Of a stretch of DNA of 64,000 bases, positions 36,113-45,645 are shown one piece after another. How positions within the stretch are numbered: position 1 is the stretch's first letter; each line of letters begins with the position of its first letter. This DNA is from Ahrensia kielensis DSM 5890 (GTDB lineage Bacteria; Pseudomonadota; Alphaproteobacteria; Rhizobiales; Rhizobiaceae): contig NZ_KB894528.1 in the NCBI RefSeq assembly GCF_000374465.1, positions 857,127-921,126 on the forward strand, read 5' to 3'. The notes under the pieces were generated by a model that was not told where the DNA came from, searched no databases, and worked only from the letters and a program-made list of their open reading frames with translations. A program made the position numbers and the translations under genes.

Positions 36113-37093
36113 ATGCGGGAGCCCTATAATCATGCAACGCGCATAGATGCAGCAATTGCGCGCAATGAAGCCGCCTACGCCCCTCTCGTTGCCTCTTGGC
36201 AGCGATCTAAAAAGCTGCACGATTTAAATCCCGATAAACGCAGCGCACCGGAACGCTTAACGCAGGCCGAATTTAACATTGCGCGCGAACAAGCAGGGCT
36301 TCTGATTAAAAACAGCGAAGCATCATTGGACCAACTCTACCAAGCTGTTGGCGATGTTGGCTGCAATGTCATTTTGGCAAACCGTGAGGGCGTTCCGCTC
36401 ACACGGCGCGGCTCGCCAGCTGATGATGACACATTTGAGAGCTGGGGTTTATGGACCGGCGCGATCTGGAGCGAGGCAAGCGAAGGCACAAACGGCGTTG
36501 GCACATGCATTGTCGAAGAGCGCCCGCTAACCATTCATAAAGACCAACATTTTCACAAAAAGAATATTGAACTTTCATGCACCGCCGCCCCTATTTTTGA
36601 CCATGAGGGCGAGCTCATTGCAGTGGTTGATGTATCCTCATGCCGCTCAGACCTAACGTCAAGATTTTCCAAATTGATCTCTTCCGCAGTCATCAATGCG
36701 GCGCGCACCATTGAAGCAAATTATTTCAGCGAGAAGTTTTCTACCGCGAAAATTTTGCTCGTGCCGCAAGATACAGCCGATGCGGCAACACAGCACCGCT
36801 GGCAAAGCGCAGCCCTTATTGCGGTTGATCAAGATGATCTGATTATTGGCGCAACACGGGCAGCCCGAAGCATTTATAAACTCGGCCATCAAGATATTAA
36901 AAACAATGTGCCGCTTTCAAGTTTGCTTGGTCATGAGAACGATCAGGCACATCGTTATGCGACAGCAGAACAGCGCGTCATTCATCAGGCAATCGCCAGC
37001 ACGAATGGAAACATCAGTGCTGCCGCCTCTGCACTGGGTATAAGCCGCGCAACGCTGCACCGAAAAATCAATAAATTTCGCCAATCCAACTAA
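36113..37093 (+). CDS. AcoR-like GAF/Fis-HTH regulator lacking the AAA+ domain
   Basis: 326 residues. The N-terminal half matches the GAF-type sensory region of AcoR-type activators (SWQRSKKLHDLNP, SEGTNGVGTCIVEERPLTIH, CTAAPIFDHEGELIAVVD). The sigma-54-interacting AAA+ domain (GAFTGA, Walker motifs) is entirely missing; the protein goes straight to a Fis-type helix-turn-helix at the C-terminus (NGNISAAASALGISRATLHR). It should therefore act at sigma-70-type promoters. It precedes an aldehyde dehydrogenase and DUF779 gene, its probable targets. Start is supported by GGGAGG upstream. Confidence 0.87.
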   Translation: MREPYNHATRIDAAIARNEAAYAPLVASWQRSKKLHDLNPDKRSAPERLTQAEFNIAREQAGLLIKNSEASLDQLYQAVGDVGCNVILANREGVPLTRRGSPADDDTFESWGLWTGAIWSEASEGTNGVGTCIVEERPLTIHKDQHFHKKNIELSCTAAPIFDHEGELIAVVDVSSCRSDLTSRFSKLISSAVINAARTIEANYFSEKFSTAKILLVPQDTADAATQHRWQSAALIAVDQDDLIIGATRAARSIYKLGHQDIKNNVPLSSLLGHENDQAHRYATAEQRVIHQAIASTNGNISAAASALGISRATLHRKINKFRQSN

Positions 37094-37230
37094 ACGGAAA
37101 ACAAGCACATTTATTGCAAAAAAGTGTCGCAAAACCATTACACATCTATGCATGAACCATGTGCGGCCATCGTGACAATTTGAGTTTCACCGCCCACCAT
37201 CTCCTTGCAACGACCATCAGGGAGGAAATC

Positions 37231-38721
37231 ATGGTTTTTGAATTCAAAAAGAAATATGGCAATTTTATCAATGGTAAATTCGCCGATCCGGTAGACGGTC
37301 AATATTTCGACAACACCTCACCCGTGAATGGCAAAGTGCTTTGCCAAATCGCACGTTCCAACGAAAAAGATATTGAAGCAGCACTCGATGCTGCCCATGC
37401 TGCAAAAGACGCTTGGGGCTCAACCAGCGTTACCGAACGCAGCCAGATTTTGATCAATATTGCGCAAACAATGGAAGACAATCTGGCAACACTGGCTGAA
37501 GCAGAAACATGGGACAACGGCAAACCTATTCGTGAAACAACCGCTGCCGATATTCCGCTTGCGATTGATCATTTCCGATATTTCGCAGGCGTAATCAGAG
37601 CACAAGAAGGCGCGCTCAGCGAGCTTGACAGCGACACAGTTGCTTACCACTTCCAAGAACCATTGGGCGTTGTTGGTCAAATCATTCCGTGGAATTTCCC
37701 AATTCTTATGGCGATATGGAAAATTGCACCAGCGCTTGCAGCTGGCAATTGCATTGTCCTTAAACCAGCTGAACAAACGCCAGCATCCATTCTCGTTCTT
37801 ATGGAACTGGTTGGACATTTATTACCGCCGGGCGTGCTCAATGTTGTAAATGGCTTTGGTCTTGAGGCTGGCAAACCTTTGGCATCCAGCAAGCGTATCG
37901 CAAAAATCGCCTTCACAGGAGAGACAACAACCGGACGCTTGATTATGCAATATGCAAGCGCAAACATCATTCCATGCACATTGGAATTGGGCGGTAAATC
38001 TCCTAACATCTTCTTCAAAGACATCATGGACGAAGATGACGCATTCTTCGACAAAGCGATTGAAGGTTTGGTGTTGTTTGCCTTTAACCAAGGTGAAGTT
38101 TGCACCTGCCCTAGCCGCGCAATCATTCATGAAGATATTTATGAAGAATTCATGGCGCGTTGTCTCAAGCGTATCGAAGCGATCGTGCAAGGTGATCCGC
38201 TTGATCCAAGCACAATGGTCGGCGCACAGGCATCAAGCGAACAGTTTGAGAAAATCCTGTCCTATATGGATATTGGCAAGAAAGAAGGCGCTGAACTATT
38301 GATTGGCGGCGGCGCTGCCAAACAAACAGGCGATATTGAAGGCGGCTATTACATTCAGCCAACCGTGTTTAAAGGCACGAATGATATGAGGATTTTCCAA
38401 GAGGAAATCTTCGGCCCTGTTCTGTCTGTTTGTACGTTCACGACAGATGAAGAAGCGTTGGAAATTGCCAACGATACGCTTTATGGCCTTGGTGCCGGAG
38501 TTTGGAGCCGCGATGCAAACAAATGCTATCGCTTTGGACGTGCAATTCAAGCGGGCCGTGTTTGGACAAATTGCTACCATGCCTACCCTGCGCACGCAGC
38601 ATTTGGCGGATACAAACAGTCAGGCATTGGCCGTGAAAACCACTTGATGATGCTTAGCCATTACCAAAAAACGAAAAACTTGCTTGTGAGCTACAGCCCG
38701 AACAAACTGGGTTTCTTCTAA
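37231..38721 (+). CDS. NAD-dependent aldehyde dehydrogenase (acetaldehyde-type, ExaC/AldA)
   Basis: 496 residues from ATG 37231, which has GGAGG four bases upstream; an in-frame start at 37159 has none. The NAD-binding segment is [20 protein letters not shown], the glutamate motif [11 protein letters not shown], and the catalytic cysteine lies in [13 protein letters not shown]. This subgroup (E-x-CTCPSR) oxidises acetaldehyde and other short aldehydes, and typically sits beside DUF779 and an AcoR-like regulator, as here. Confidence 0.93.
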   Translation: MVFEFKKKYGNFINGKFADPVDGQYFDNTSPVNGKVLCQIARSNEKDIEAALDAAHAAKDAWGSTSVTERSQILINIAQTMEDNLATLAEAETWDNGKPIRETTAADIPLAIDHFRYFAGVIRAQEGALSELDSDTVAYHFQEPLGVVGQIIPWNFPILMAIWKIAPALAAGNCIVLKPAEQTPASILVLMELVGHLLPPGVLNVVNGFGLEAGKPLASSKRIAKIAFTGETTTGRLIMQYASANIIPCTLELGGKSPNIFFKDIMDEDDAFFDKAIEGLVLFAFNQGEVCTCPSRAIIHEDIYEEFMARCLKRIEAIVQGDPLDPSTMVGAQASSEQFEKILSYMDIGKKEGAELLIGGGAAKQTGDIEGGYYIQPTVFKGTNDMRIFQEEIFGPVLSVCTFTTDEEALEIANDTLYGLGAGVWSRDANKCYRFGRAIQAGRVWTNCYHAYPAHAAFGGYKQSGIGRENHLMMLSHYQKTKNLLVSYSPNKLGFF

Positions 38722-38730
38722 GGAATAAAT

Positions 38731-38754
38731 GGGGTGCGCAATTTTGCGTGCCCC
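38731..38754 (+). other. Intercistronic hairpin between aldehyde dehydrogenase and DUF779
   Basis: GGGGTGCGCAA pairs with TTGCGTGCCCC (two G-T pairs). No T run; probably a processing or stabilising element. Confidence 0.5.
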
Positions 38755-38781
38755 AACATCAACCTGAAGAAAGGTGCCCTC

Positions 38782-39117
38782 ATGGAAAATCAAGTTGAAG
38801 CAACCGATGCCGCATTAAAACTCATTGCAGAAATTGTTGAAGATCACGGACCGGTCATGTTCCATCAATCGGGTGGGTGCTGCGATGGTTCATCGCCCAT
38901 GTGCTATGCTCTCGGCGAACTTATCATTGCCGATCATGATGTTAAGCTTGGCGAGATAGGCGGCGCAACATTTTATATTGGCGGCGATCAATATGAAGTC
39001 TGGAAACATACGCGATTGATAATCGATGTTGTCGAAGGCAAAGGCGGCATGTTTTCGCTAGACAATGGTCGCGGCAAACGCTTTTTGACCCGTTCCGAAA
39101 TATGTTCCGTACCTTGA
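38782..39117 (+). CDS. DUF779 protein
   Basis: 111 residues from ATG 38782 (AAAGGTG upstream). The cysteine motif HQSGGCCDGSSPMC (Cys33, Cys34, Cys41) and the ending RFLTRSEICSVP are conserved in DUF779. Almost always found beside acetaldehyde-type aldehyde dehydrogenases; the cysteines suggest metal binding or redox, perhaps a partner or maturation factor for the enzyme. The biochemical role is unknown. Confidence 0.88.
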   Translation: MENQVEATDAALKLIAEIVEDHGPVMFHQSGGCCDGSSPMCYALGELIIADHDVKLGEIGGATFYIGGDQYEVWKHTRLIIDVVEGKGGMFSLDNGRGKRFLTRSEICSVP

Positions 39118-39151
39118 AATTAACCGCGTCAAAAGCGTGACGTCTTATCCA

Positions 39152-40054
39152 TTAATCCATACGCGGCTGAATAACTTGCTTGCGAAGCCAAGCCGTAAAG
39201 GAAGCTGCAAGCGGCAAATTTTTCCCCATTGGGGTCGCTACGAAATAGCTTTTTACAGCATCGGTCGTTACATCCGCCAGCCGAATTAAATCACCATCAT
39301 TGAGTTCGCGCTCAATCAAATAAGTCGGCAAAATCGCAGCGCCCATTCCTGCGAGCGCAGCAGAAATGACAAGGCTAAACTGGTCGAAATGGCTTCCTTG
39401 TCGCAGCGCCAAGCCATTATGACCAAGGCTCTTTGCAAACTCTTCCCATAAATGTGTCCGCGCTGATAAATGCAAAAGAGGCATATCGAGCACATCTAAT
39501 GGCTTAGACACTCCATAGCGTGTAATTAGGTCTGGTGCGGCCACAGCCACAAGCGTTTCAGGACAAAGAGGCGAAAGCTGTGCCCCTGGCCAATCCCATC
39601 CACCAAAATGAACGGCGACATCAATTTGCTCTTTATATAAATCGAACGGCTCTGAGCGACTATACACCACCATTTCCAAGCCATCGTGCAGATCACGAAA
39701 CTTTGGCAAGCGCGGAACGAGCCACCGCGCAGCAAAAGTTGGCGGCGCAGCGATTGCAAGCACTTGCGGCCCTGTTCCTGCGGCGATGGCATGATATATC
39801 GTGCGGCGCAGCCGCTCCAGATCGCCGCACACGGCATCAGCTAACGCGCGCCCTGCTCCTGTTAGCCGTACACCGCGCCCTTCTCGCCTGAACAAAGGCG
39901 TGCCAATTTGCTCTTCTAGTTCCTTGACCTGCCGGCTAACGGCACTTTGTGTGAGGCCTAATTCTTCTGCTGCAGCAGTAAAACTCTCTTGCTTTGCCGA
40001 TGCTTCAAAACATCGCAAAACAGCAAGTGTGGGCAGTCGGTCAGCATGTGCCAT
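39152..40054 (-). CDS. LysR-family regulator of the lysine cluster (GcvA-like)
   Basis: 300 residues. The N-terminal helix-turn-helix (FTAAAEELGLTQSAVSRQVK) and GcvA-type effector domain (IAAPPTFAARWLVPRLPKF, SEPFDLYKEQIDVAVHFG) are clear. It is divergent from lysine 6-dehydrogenase across a 103-bp gap containing strong dyad symmetry, the standard LysR arrangement. The effector is probably lysine or an intermediate; inferred from position. Confidence 0.88.
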   Translation of the reverse strand: MAHADRLPTLAVLRCFEASAKQESFTAAAEELGLTQSAVSRQVKELEEQIGTPLFRREGRGVRLTGAGRALADAVCGDLERLRRTIYHAIAAGTGPQVLAIAAPPTFAARWLVPRLPKFRDLHDGLEMVVYSRSEPFDLYKEQIDVAVHFGGWDWPGAQLSPLCPETLVAVAAPDLITRYGVSKPLDVLDMPLLHLSARTHLWEEFAKSLGHNGLALRQGSHFDQFSLVISAALAGMGAAILPTYLIERELNDGDLIRLADVTTDAVKSYFVATPMGKNLPLAASFTAWLRKQVIQPRMD

Positions 40055-40083
40055 ATAGAACTAATCCATTCATTTTATGAATG

Positions 40084-40110
40084 AATAAATACATATCATA
40101 GGTATTTATT
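40084..40110. promoter_or_regulatory. Dyad between LysR gene and lysine dehydrogenase
   Basis: AATAAATAC-(9 bp)-GTATTTATT, a perfect nine-base inverted repeat; adjacent is ATTCAT-TTT-ATGAAT at 40068-40082. Likely activator binding region for the LysR protein. Confidence 0.55.
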
Positions 40111-40157
40111 GCAATGTGAATTCCGCTTACGCTCTCTCCAACACTGGGAGAGATCAA

Positions 40158-41213
40158 ATGCAAAACGTCGCGATTCTTGGATTGGGAAAAGTCGGCACGC
40201 TGGCTGGTGAATTACTGCACGATACAGGCTTTAAAGTTACAGGCATCGATAATCGCGCTATGACGGACCTGCCCTTTGAAACAAAGGCGGTTGATGTATC
40301 TGACTTGGAAGCGCTGCGAACAGCACTATCAAATGTAGATGCCGTATTGTCTTGCTTACCTTACTTTTTAAACATCGGCGTGGCGCAAATAGCCCATGAC
40401 TTAGGGCTGCATTATTTTGATCTGACCGAAGACGTACCGACCACCAAAGCTATTTTGAAACTCTCTAAAACATCCAAAGGCTTGATGGCTCCGCAATGCG
40501 GCCTCGCCCCCGGATTTGTTGGCATTGTGGGTGCTGATCTTATCAGCCAGTTTGATGACTGCCGCTCATGCAGAATGCGCGTTGGCGCATTACCTCAAAA
40601 CCCGACAGGGCAAATGGGCTATTCGTTCAACTGGTCACCAGAAGGTGTCGTCAACGAATATTTGAATGATTGCGAAGTCCTTGAGAACGGAGAAACCAAG
40701 TGGATTTCCCCGATGGAGTGGGTGGAAAAAGTTGTCATTGGCGGAATTGAGCTCGAAGCTTTCACCACATCAGGCGGGCTTGGCACCATGTGCGAAACCT
40801 ATGCCGAAACGGTGCCGAACATGGATTATAAAACCATGCGTTATCCGGGCCATGTCGATTTGATGAATTTCTTCTTCCACGAACTTTTAATGCGCGACCG
40901 ACGCAAAGAGGCCGGAGAAATTCTCGTCAATGCCAAGCCGCCTGTGAGCGATGACATCGTTTATATTCATGTTTCTGCTGAAGGCACGATTGATGGACGC
41001 TTAGAGCGCCGTGAATTTGTAAGAGGTCTAAAACCACTTGAGATTGCGGGTAAACACCGCACAGCAATTGCATGGACGACCGCATCTTCCGTCGTCGCAA
41101 TTATTGAAATGGTGCGCGATGGCACCTTGCCAAAAACAGGCTTTTTAAAACAGGAAGATATATCGCTGGCATCGTTCTTAAACACCGCCAATGGGGCGCG
41201 TTATGCAGGATAG
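40158..41213 (+). CDS. L-lysine 6-dehydrogenase-like (saccharopine dehydrogenase family)
   Basis: 351 residues from ATG 40158, preceded by GGGAGAG. N-terminal Rossmann motif VAILGLGKVG (Gly8, Gly10, Gly13). Internal segments APGFVGIVGA, YSFNWSPEGVVNEY, LEAFTTSGGLGT and the KTMRYPGH strand match lysine 6-dehydrogenase of Geobacillus and Agrobacterium rather than a saccharopine enzyme fused to lysine-ketoglutarate reductase. It would deaminate lysine at the epsilon carbon to aminoadipate semialdehyde (which cyclises to piperideine-6-carboxylate). The next genes supply the following steps. Confidence 0.82.
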   Translation: MQNVAILGLGKVGTLAGELLHDTGFKVTGIDNRAMTDLPFETKAVDVSDLEALRTALSNVDAVLSCLPYFLNIGVAQIAHDLGLHYFDLTEDVPTTKAILKLSKTSKGLMAPQCGLAPGFVGIVGADLISQFDDCRSCRMRVGALPQNPTGQMGYSFNWSPEGVVNEYLNDCEVLENGETKWISPMEWVEKVVIGGIELEAFTTSGGLGTMCETYAETVPNMDYKTMRYPGHVDLMNFFFHELLMRDRRKEAGEILVNAKPPVSDDIVYIHVSAEGTIDGRLERREFVRGLKPLEIAGKHRTAIAWTTASSVVAIIEMVRDGTLPKTGFLKQEDISLASFLNTANGARYAG

Positions 41214-42384
41214 TCCAAGCGAGTTTCGCCGCGCCGCCCGCATCAACGGAATTGAGATTTCACAAATTGTACAAATTTCCGAAACGGCAGCGCAGATGCG
41301 TGCTGATGGCCACGATGTTGTTGCTTTATCCACTGGCGCACCGGACTTTCCCACACCGGATTTTGTCATTCAAGCGGCCCTTAGTGCTGCCCTCTCTGGA
41401 CAAACTGGTTACACGGCAACGGCTGGCACCAATGCGCTGCGTGATGAGATCGCAGCGCAAAGCCATGTCACGCGTGCCCATGTGATTGTGTCCACAGGTG
41501 CCAAACAAGTCTTGGCCAACGCCATGCTCGCCACTTTAAATGTTGGCGATGAGGTCATTATACCGACCCCCTATTGGACATCCTATTCTGACATTGTGAC
41601 AATGGCAGGCGGCACCGCTGTCACTGTGCCCTGCCCGATGTCTCAAGGGTTCAAACTCACACCTGAAGATTTAGAAAAAGCCATCAGCCCTAAGACGCGT
41701 TGGCTGATGCTAAACTCACCATCCAATCCATCCGGTGCAATTTACACCGAAGGCGAGATCCGCGCCCTTGCTCAAGTTTTAGCAAAACACCCTCACGTCT
41801 GGGTCTTGGCCGATGAAATTTATGAGCATCTTAGCTATGTACCTTTCACCAGCTTCGCTGTCGCAGCACCCGAATTGGCGGGCCGCACATTGATCGTCAA
41901 TGGCGTCTCAAAAGCTTGGGCCATGACAGGCTGGCGCATTGGCTGGGGCATCGGCCCCGCGCCATTGATCCGAGCAATGATTGCTGTTCAGGGCCAAATT
42001 ACCTCAGGCGCATGTTCGATTAGCCAAGCGGCCGCACTCGTCGCATTAACTGGTGATAGAAAACTACTATCCGATAGGCTTCAGGATTTTGATGCTCGCC
42101 GCAAACTTGTCGTTGGTGGCCTTAACGCCATGGCTGGCATCACATGTCCAGAGCCAAACGGCGCATTCTATGTCTTTCCCAACATTGAAGGGGTGATGGC
42201 CAAGGGCGGTTTTGAAACCTGTACGGATGCATGTGACTGGCTACTCGAAAAAGCACATGTCGCCATTGTTCCAGGCGCTGCCTTTGGCCTGCCTGGACAC
42301 GCCCGCATTTCTTTTGCCTACGGCCAAGATGACCTGAACGAAGGCCTCACCCGCATGGCCTCTGCACTTAAAAAACTGCGTTAG
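41203..42384 (+). CDS. Class I/II PLP aminotransferase (probable 2-aminoadipate transaminase)
   Basis: 393 residues from ATG 41203; ATG 41191 is also possible. Both overlap the end of the dehydrogenase gene. Aspartate-aminotransferase fold: LSTGAPDFPTPDFV, STGAKQVLANAM, MLNSPSNPSGAIYTEGE, VLADEIYEHLSY, and PLP lysine in VNGVSKAWAMTGWRIGW. From its position between the lysine dehydrogenase and the two later enzymes I infer conversion of 2-aminoadipate to 2-oxoadipate. Fold certain, substrate inferred. Confidence 0.85.
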   Translation: MQDSPSEFRRAARINGIEISQIVQISETAAQMRADGHDVVALSTGAPDFPTPDFVIQAALSAALSGQTGYTATAGTNALRDEIAAQSHVTRAHVIVSTGAKQVLANAMLATLNVGDEVIIPTPYWTSYSDIVTMAGGTAVTVPCPMSQGFKLTPEDLEKAISPKTRWLMLNSPSNPSGAIYTEGEIRALAQVLAKHPHVWVLADEIYEHLSYVPFTSFAVAAPELAGRTLIVNGVSKAWAMTGWRIGWGIGPAPLIRAMIAVQGQITSGACSISQAAALVALTGDRKLLSDRLQDFDARRKLVVGGLNAMAGITCPEPNGAFYVFPNIEGVMAKGGFETCTDACDWLLEKAHVAIVPGAAFGLPGHARISFAYGQDDLNEGLTRMASALKKLR

Positions 42385-42407
42385 CAGCCCAATCAAGGAG
42401 AATATTC

Positions 42408-43907
42408 ATGGATCATTCCACAGTATTGAAAAACCTTGGCTTTACAGCCGTTGAATTGACAGGTGGCACGCTTGCAGTCATCTCGCCAATTGATGGTGCA
42501 GAAGTTGCCAAAGTGCATGAAACGCCATTAGCAGAAATGCCTGCGATCATCGCCAAATCTCAAGCAGCGTTTAAAGCATGGCGCACCCTGCCTGCCCCGC
42601 GCCGCGGTGAATTGGTGCGCTTGCTCGGCGAAGAATTGCGTGCCTCAAAAGATGCGCTTGGCGCTTTGGTCACATTAGAGGCTGGCAAAGTGACCTCAGA
42701 AGGTTTGGGCGAAGTACAAGAGATGATCGACATTTGCGATTTTGCCGTAGGTCAATCGCGTCAATTATACGGCCTGACGATTGCATCTGAACGCCCCGGC
42801 CACAAAATGTCTGAGACATGGCATCCCATGGGTCCATGCGGTGTCATTTCCGCATTTAACTTTCCGGTTGCGGTTTGGTCGTGGAACACGGCTCTTGCAC
42901 TCATATGCGGCAATCCGGTGATCTGGAAGCCATCTGAAAAAACACCCCTTACTGCAATGGCTTGTGTGAAAATTCTTGAACGTGCCATTGCCCGCTTTGG
43001 CGATGATGCGCCCGACGGTTTGCATCAATTGCTGATTGGCGGCGCAGATATCGGTGCTGCCTTAGTGCATAGCAAAGCAGTGCCAATTCTATCCGCCACT
43101 GGGTCAACGCGGATGGGCAGCATTGTTGGACCAAAAGTTGCCGCACGTTGGGGCCGCTCTATTCTTGAACTTGGCGGCAATAATGCAATGATCGTCGCTC
43201 CATCTGCTGATCTAGAAATGGCTGTGCGCGGCATCGTGTTTTCAGCTGTTGGCACCGCAGGGCAACGCTGCACATCACTGCGCCGTTTGATTGTGCACAA
43301 GTCGATCAAAGCAGAACTCGTCGAGAAACTTAAATCGGCCTATAGCAGCTTGGCCGTCGGCGATCCACGAACCCAAGGCACATTGATTGGCCCATTAATC
43401 GACCAAGATGCACTGTCGGCGATGCAAGAAGCATTGAAAAACGCCAAGGCCGAAGGCGGTGTCGTGCATGGCGGCGAAACTGTGACCAAAGGCGTGCCAT
43501 CAGGCGCATATGTTGCGCCCGCGTTGGTTGAAATGCCAAGCCAAACCAAAACGGTAAAGACCGAAACTTTTGTGCCTATATTATACGTCATGGAATATGA
43601 GACATTGGACGAAGCAATCCATATGCAAAACGATGTACCACAAGGCTTGTCGTCCTGTATCTTTACGCTCAACATGCGTGAGGCGGAAACATTTTTATCA
43701 GCCACAGGGTCTGACTGCGGAATTGCAAACGTCAATATTGGCCCATCGGGTGCAGAAATTGGCGGCGCATTTGGCGGTGAAAAAGAAACAGGCGGCGGGC
43801 GTGAAAGCGGTTCAGACGCATGGAAAGGTTACATGCGGCGTCAGACCTCAACTGTCAATTATTCGGCTGAACTACCGCTTGCACAAGGTGTATCTTTCGA
43901 TATCTAA
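42408..43907 (+). CDS. amaB: Aminoadipate-semialdehyde / piperideine-6-carboxylate dehydrogenase (ALDH7)
   Basis: 499 residues. Antiquitin-type aldehyde dehydrogenase: FNFPVAVWSWNTALALICGN, the glutamate motif LELGGNNAMIVAPSADL, the catalytic cysteine in GTAGQRCTSLRRL, and the ALDH7 ending GGGRESGSDAWKGYMRRQT. It oxidises aminoadipate semialdehyde to 2-aminoadipate, the step after lysine 6-dehydrogenase. ATG 42408 follows AAGGAG. Confidence 0.92.
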   Translation: MDHSTVLKNLGFTAVELTGGTLAVISPIDGAEVAKVHETPLAEMPAIIAKSQAAFKAWRTLPAPRRGELVRLLGEELRASKDALGALVTLEAGKVTSEGLGEVQEMIDICDFAVGQSRQLYGLTIASERPGHKMSETWHPMGPCGVISAFNFPVAVWSWNTALALICGNPVIWKPSEKTPLTAMACVKILERAIARFGDDAPDGLHQLLIGGADIGAALVHSKAVPILSATGSTRMGSIVGPKVAARWGRSILELGGNNAMIVAPSADLEMAVRGIVFSAVGTAGQRCTSLRRLIVHKSIKAELVEKLKSAYSSLAVGDPRTQGTLIGPLIDQDALSAMQEALKNAKAEGGVVHGGETVTKGVPSGAYVAPALVEMPSQTKTVKTETFVPILYVMEYETLDEAIHMQNDVPQGLSSCIFTLNMREAETFLSATGSDCGIANVNIGPSGAEIGGAFGGEKETGGGRESGSDAWKGYMRRQTSTVNYSAELPLAQGVSFDI

Positions 43908-43962
43908 ACTCTATATGGGCTTGGCTTTTAAAAGGCCAAGCCAGCTCAATCAGGAAAAACTG

Positions 43963-45318
43963 ATGACTACTCACATGAACCCCGATAAAATTCGCACACT
44001 GTTTTCCCAAGCGATGTCCGATATGTATCGCGCAGAGGTGCCGCAATACGGCACGCTGATGGAACTTGTGCGCGATGTGAATGACGCGGCACTGAAAGAA
44101 AATCCAGCGCTAAAATCGCGGCTAGAAGCAGCAGGAGAATTGGACCGTCTTGATGTGGAACGTCACGGCGCAATTCGTCTTGGTACAGCGCAAGAATTAG
44201 CAGCAATCCGGCGTATGTTTGCTGTGATGGGCATGTTTCCCGTCAGCTATTATGATTTATCCGTTGCGGGCATACCTGTGCATTCAACCGCGTTTCGCCC
44301 TATTGAACAGGCTTCACTTCAGGCAAATCCATTCCGTGTATTCACATCGCTATTGCGTTTAGACTTGGTGGAAGATCGTGCACTGGCTGAAAAGTCCGAA
44401 CAAATTTTAAGCAAGCGCCAAATTGTTACCGACGGCGCTTTCGCACTTATTGATGTGGCAGAAAAGCAAGGCGGCCTAACAGAAGAACAAGCGCACGAAT
44501 TTGTGCAAGAGGCTTTAGAAACTTTCCGCTGGCACCGCGATGCGACTGTCGATGCGCAAACCTATGAACAACTGGTCGCAGCACACCGCTTGATTGCAGA
44601 TGTCGTCAGCTTCAAAGGCCCGCATATCAACCATTTAACGCCGCGCACGCTGGACATTGATGCCGTGCAAGCACAAATGCCTTCGCGTGGCATTTCACCA
44701 AAGGCAGTCATTGAAGGGCCTCCACACCGCAAAACTGATATTCTGCTGCGCCAAACATCATTCAAAGCACTCGACGAAGAGGTTTTATTCCAAGGTGTAG
44801 CAGGCAGCCACACAGCTCGCTTTGGCGAGATCGAACAACGCGGCGTAGCGCTCACACCAGCAGGGCGTGAATTTTATGACAAAGCTTTGACGCAAACCCG
44901 CGAAGCCGCATCAAAACCTGGCGCAGATAATTACACAGCACTACTCGAAGCTGCCTTTTCGGCACTGCCGGACGATTTAGAAACATTGCGCCAAGAACGA
45001 TTGGCATTTTTCCGCTATCGTGCAACCGATAAAACGCTGGCAAGCAAGGCAACAAATGTGTCCGAATTGATTGCCTCAGGTGCACTCATAGCCGACCCGC
45101 AAATCTATGAAGATTTCCTGCCCGTTTCAGCCGCCGGTATTTTCCAATCAAACCTTGGAGCAGAAGATCAATCAAACTATAGCGCCTCGGCAAATCAAGA
45201 TGCTTTTGAAGCTGCACTCGGCACAAAAGTCATCGACGAAATGGCGCTTTATGCTCAGATTGAAATCGACAGCCTAACCGCAGCCCTTGCTCAACTTGGG
45301 CAAGGCCATTTGTGTTAA
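43963..45318 (+). CDS. hglS: DUF1338 / HglS-type 2-oxoadipate dioxygenase-decarboxylase
   Basis: 451 residues from ATG 43963 (AGGAAA upstream). The open frame continues far upstream but overlaps the aldehyde dehydrogenase gene, so it is not used. HglS of Pseudomonas putida is a non-heme iron enzyme converting 2-oxoadipate to D-2-hydroxyglutarate. Candidate ligands here are His68 (ERHGAIRLGT), His224 (GPHINHLTPRTLD) and Glu289 or Glu291 (GEIEQRG). The last step in the lysine cluster. Confidence 0.9.
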   Translation: MTTHMNPDKIRTLFSQAMSDMYRAEVPQYGTLMELVRDVNDAALKENPALKSRLEAAGELDRLDVERHGAIRLGTAQELAAIRRMFAVMGMFPVSYYDLSVAGIPVHSTAFRPIEQASLQANPFRVFTSLLRLDLVEDRALAEKSEQILSKRQIVTDGAFALIDVAEKQGGLTEEQAHEFVQEALETFRWHRDATVDAQTYEQLVAAHRLIADVVSFKGPHINHLTPRTLDIDAVQAQMPSRGISPKAVIEGPPHRKTDILLRQTSFKALDEEVLFQGVAGSHTARFGEIEQRGVALTPAGREFYDKALTQTREAASKPGADNYTALLEAAFSALPDDLETLRQERLAFFRYRATDKTLASKATNVSELIASGALIADPQIYEDFLPVSAAGIFQSNLGAEDQSNYSASANQDAFEAALGTKVIDEMALYAQIEIDSLTAALAQLGQGHLC

Positions 45319-45412
45319 GTAAACACTTTTGGCGTTGCTGAGGTCTGCGATGGAGTGCCGCAATAGACACAGGCATTGATTTGGTCCAATACGGCATAAA
45401 AGGAGAATGATT

Positions 45413-45640
45413 ATGTCAGAAAATGAAGACCAAACACGCGACTCAAACGGAGCCGTACTTGCTGATGGTGATAATGTTACCGTCATTAAAGACTTGAAGG
45501 TGAAAGGCACGTCCTCAACCATTAAGCGCGGCACGATGGTCAAAGGTATTCGTTTGACGGGTAATCCTGACGAAGTTGAATGCCGTGTCGAAAAAATCAA
45601 AGGTCTTGTGCTGCGTACAGAGTTTTTGAAAAAGGCGTAA
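45413..45640 (+). CDS. phnA: PhnA/YjdM C-domain protein
   Basis: 75 residues from ATG 45413 with AGGAG at seven bases. It consists only of the C-terminal SH3-like domain of PhnA/YjdM (DGDNVTVIKDLKVKGTSST, RGTMVKGIRLT, IKGLVLRTEFLKK); the zinc-ribbon N-terminal domain is absent. The family name refers to alkylphosphonate use, but no phosphonate genes are present and the role is not established. Single gene at the end of the lysine region. Confidence 0.82.
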   Translation: MSENEDQTRDSNGAVLADGDNVTVIKDLKVKGTSSTIKRGTMVKGIRLTGNPDEVECRVEKIKGLVLRTEFLKKA

Positions 45641-45645
45641 AACGA

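Noticed and set aside
37094-37230. Sigma-54 (-24/-12) promoter for the aldehyde dehydrogenase
   Set aside because: No TGGCAC-N5-TTGC pattern was seen, and the neighbouring regulator lacks the AAA+ domain.
43570-43962. N-terminal extension of the DUF1338 protein
   Set aside because: The frame is open but lies within the ALDH7 gene in another frame; the family start matches ATG 43963 with its own ribosome site.
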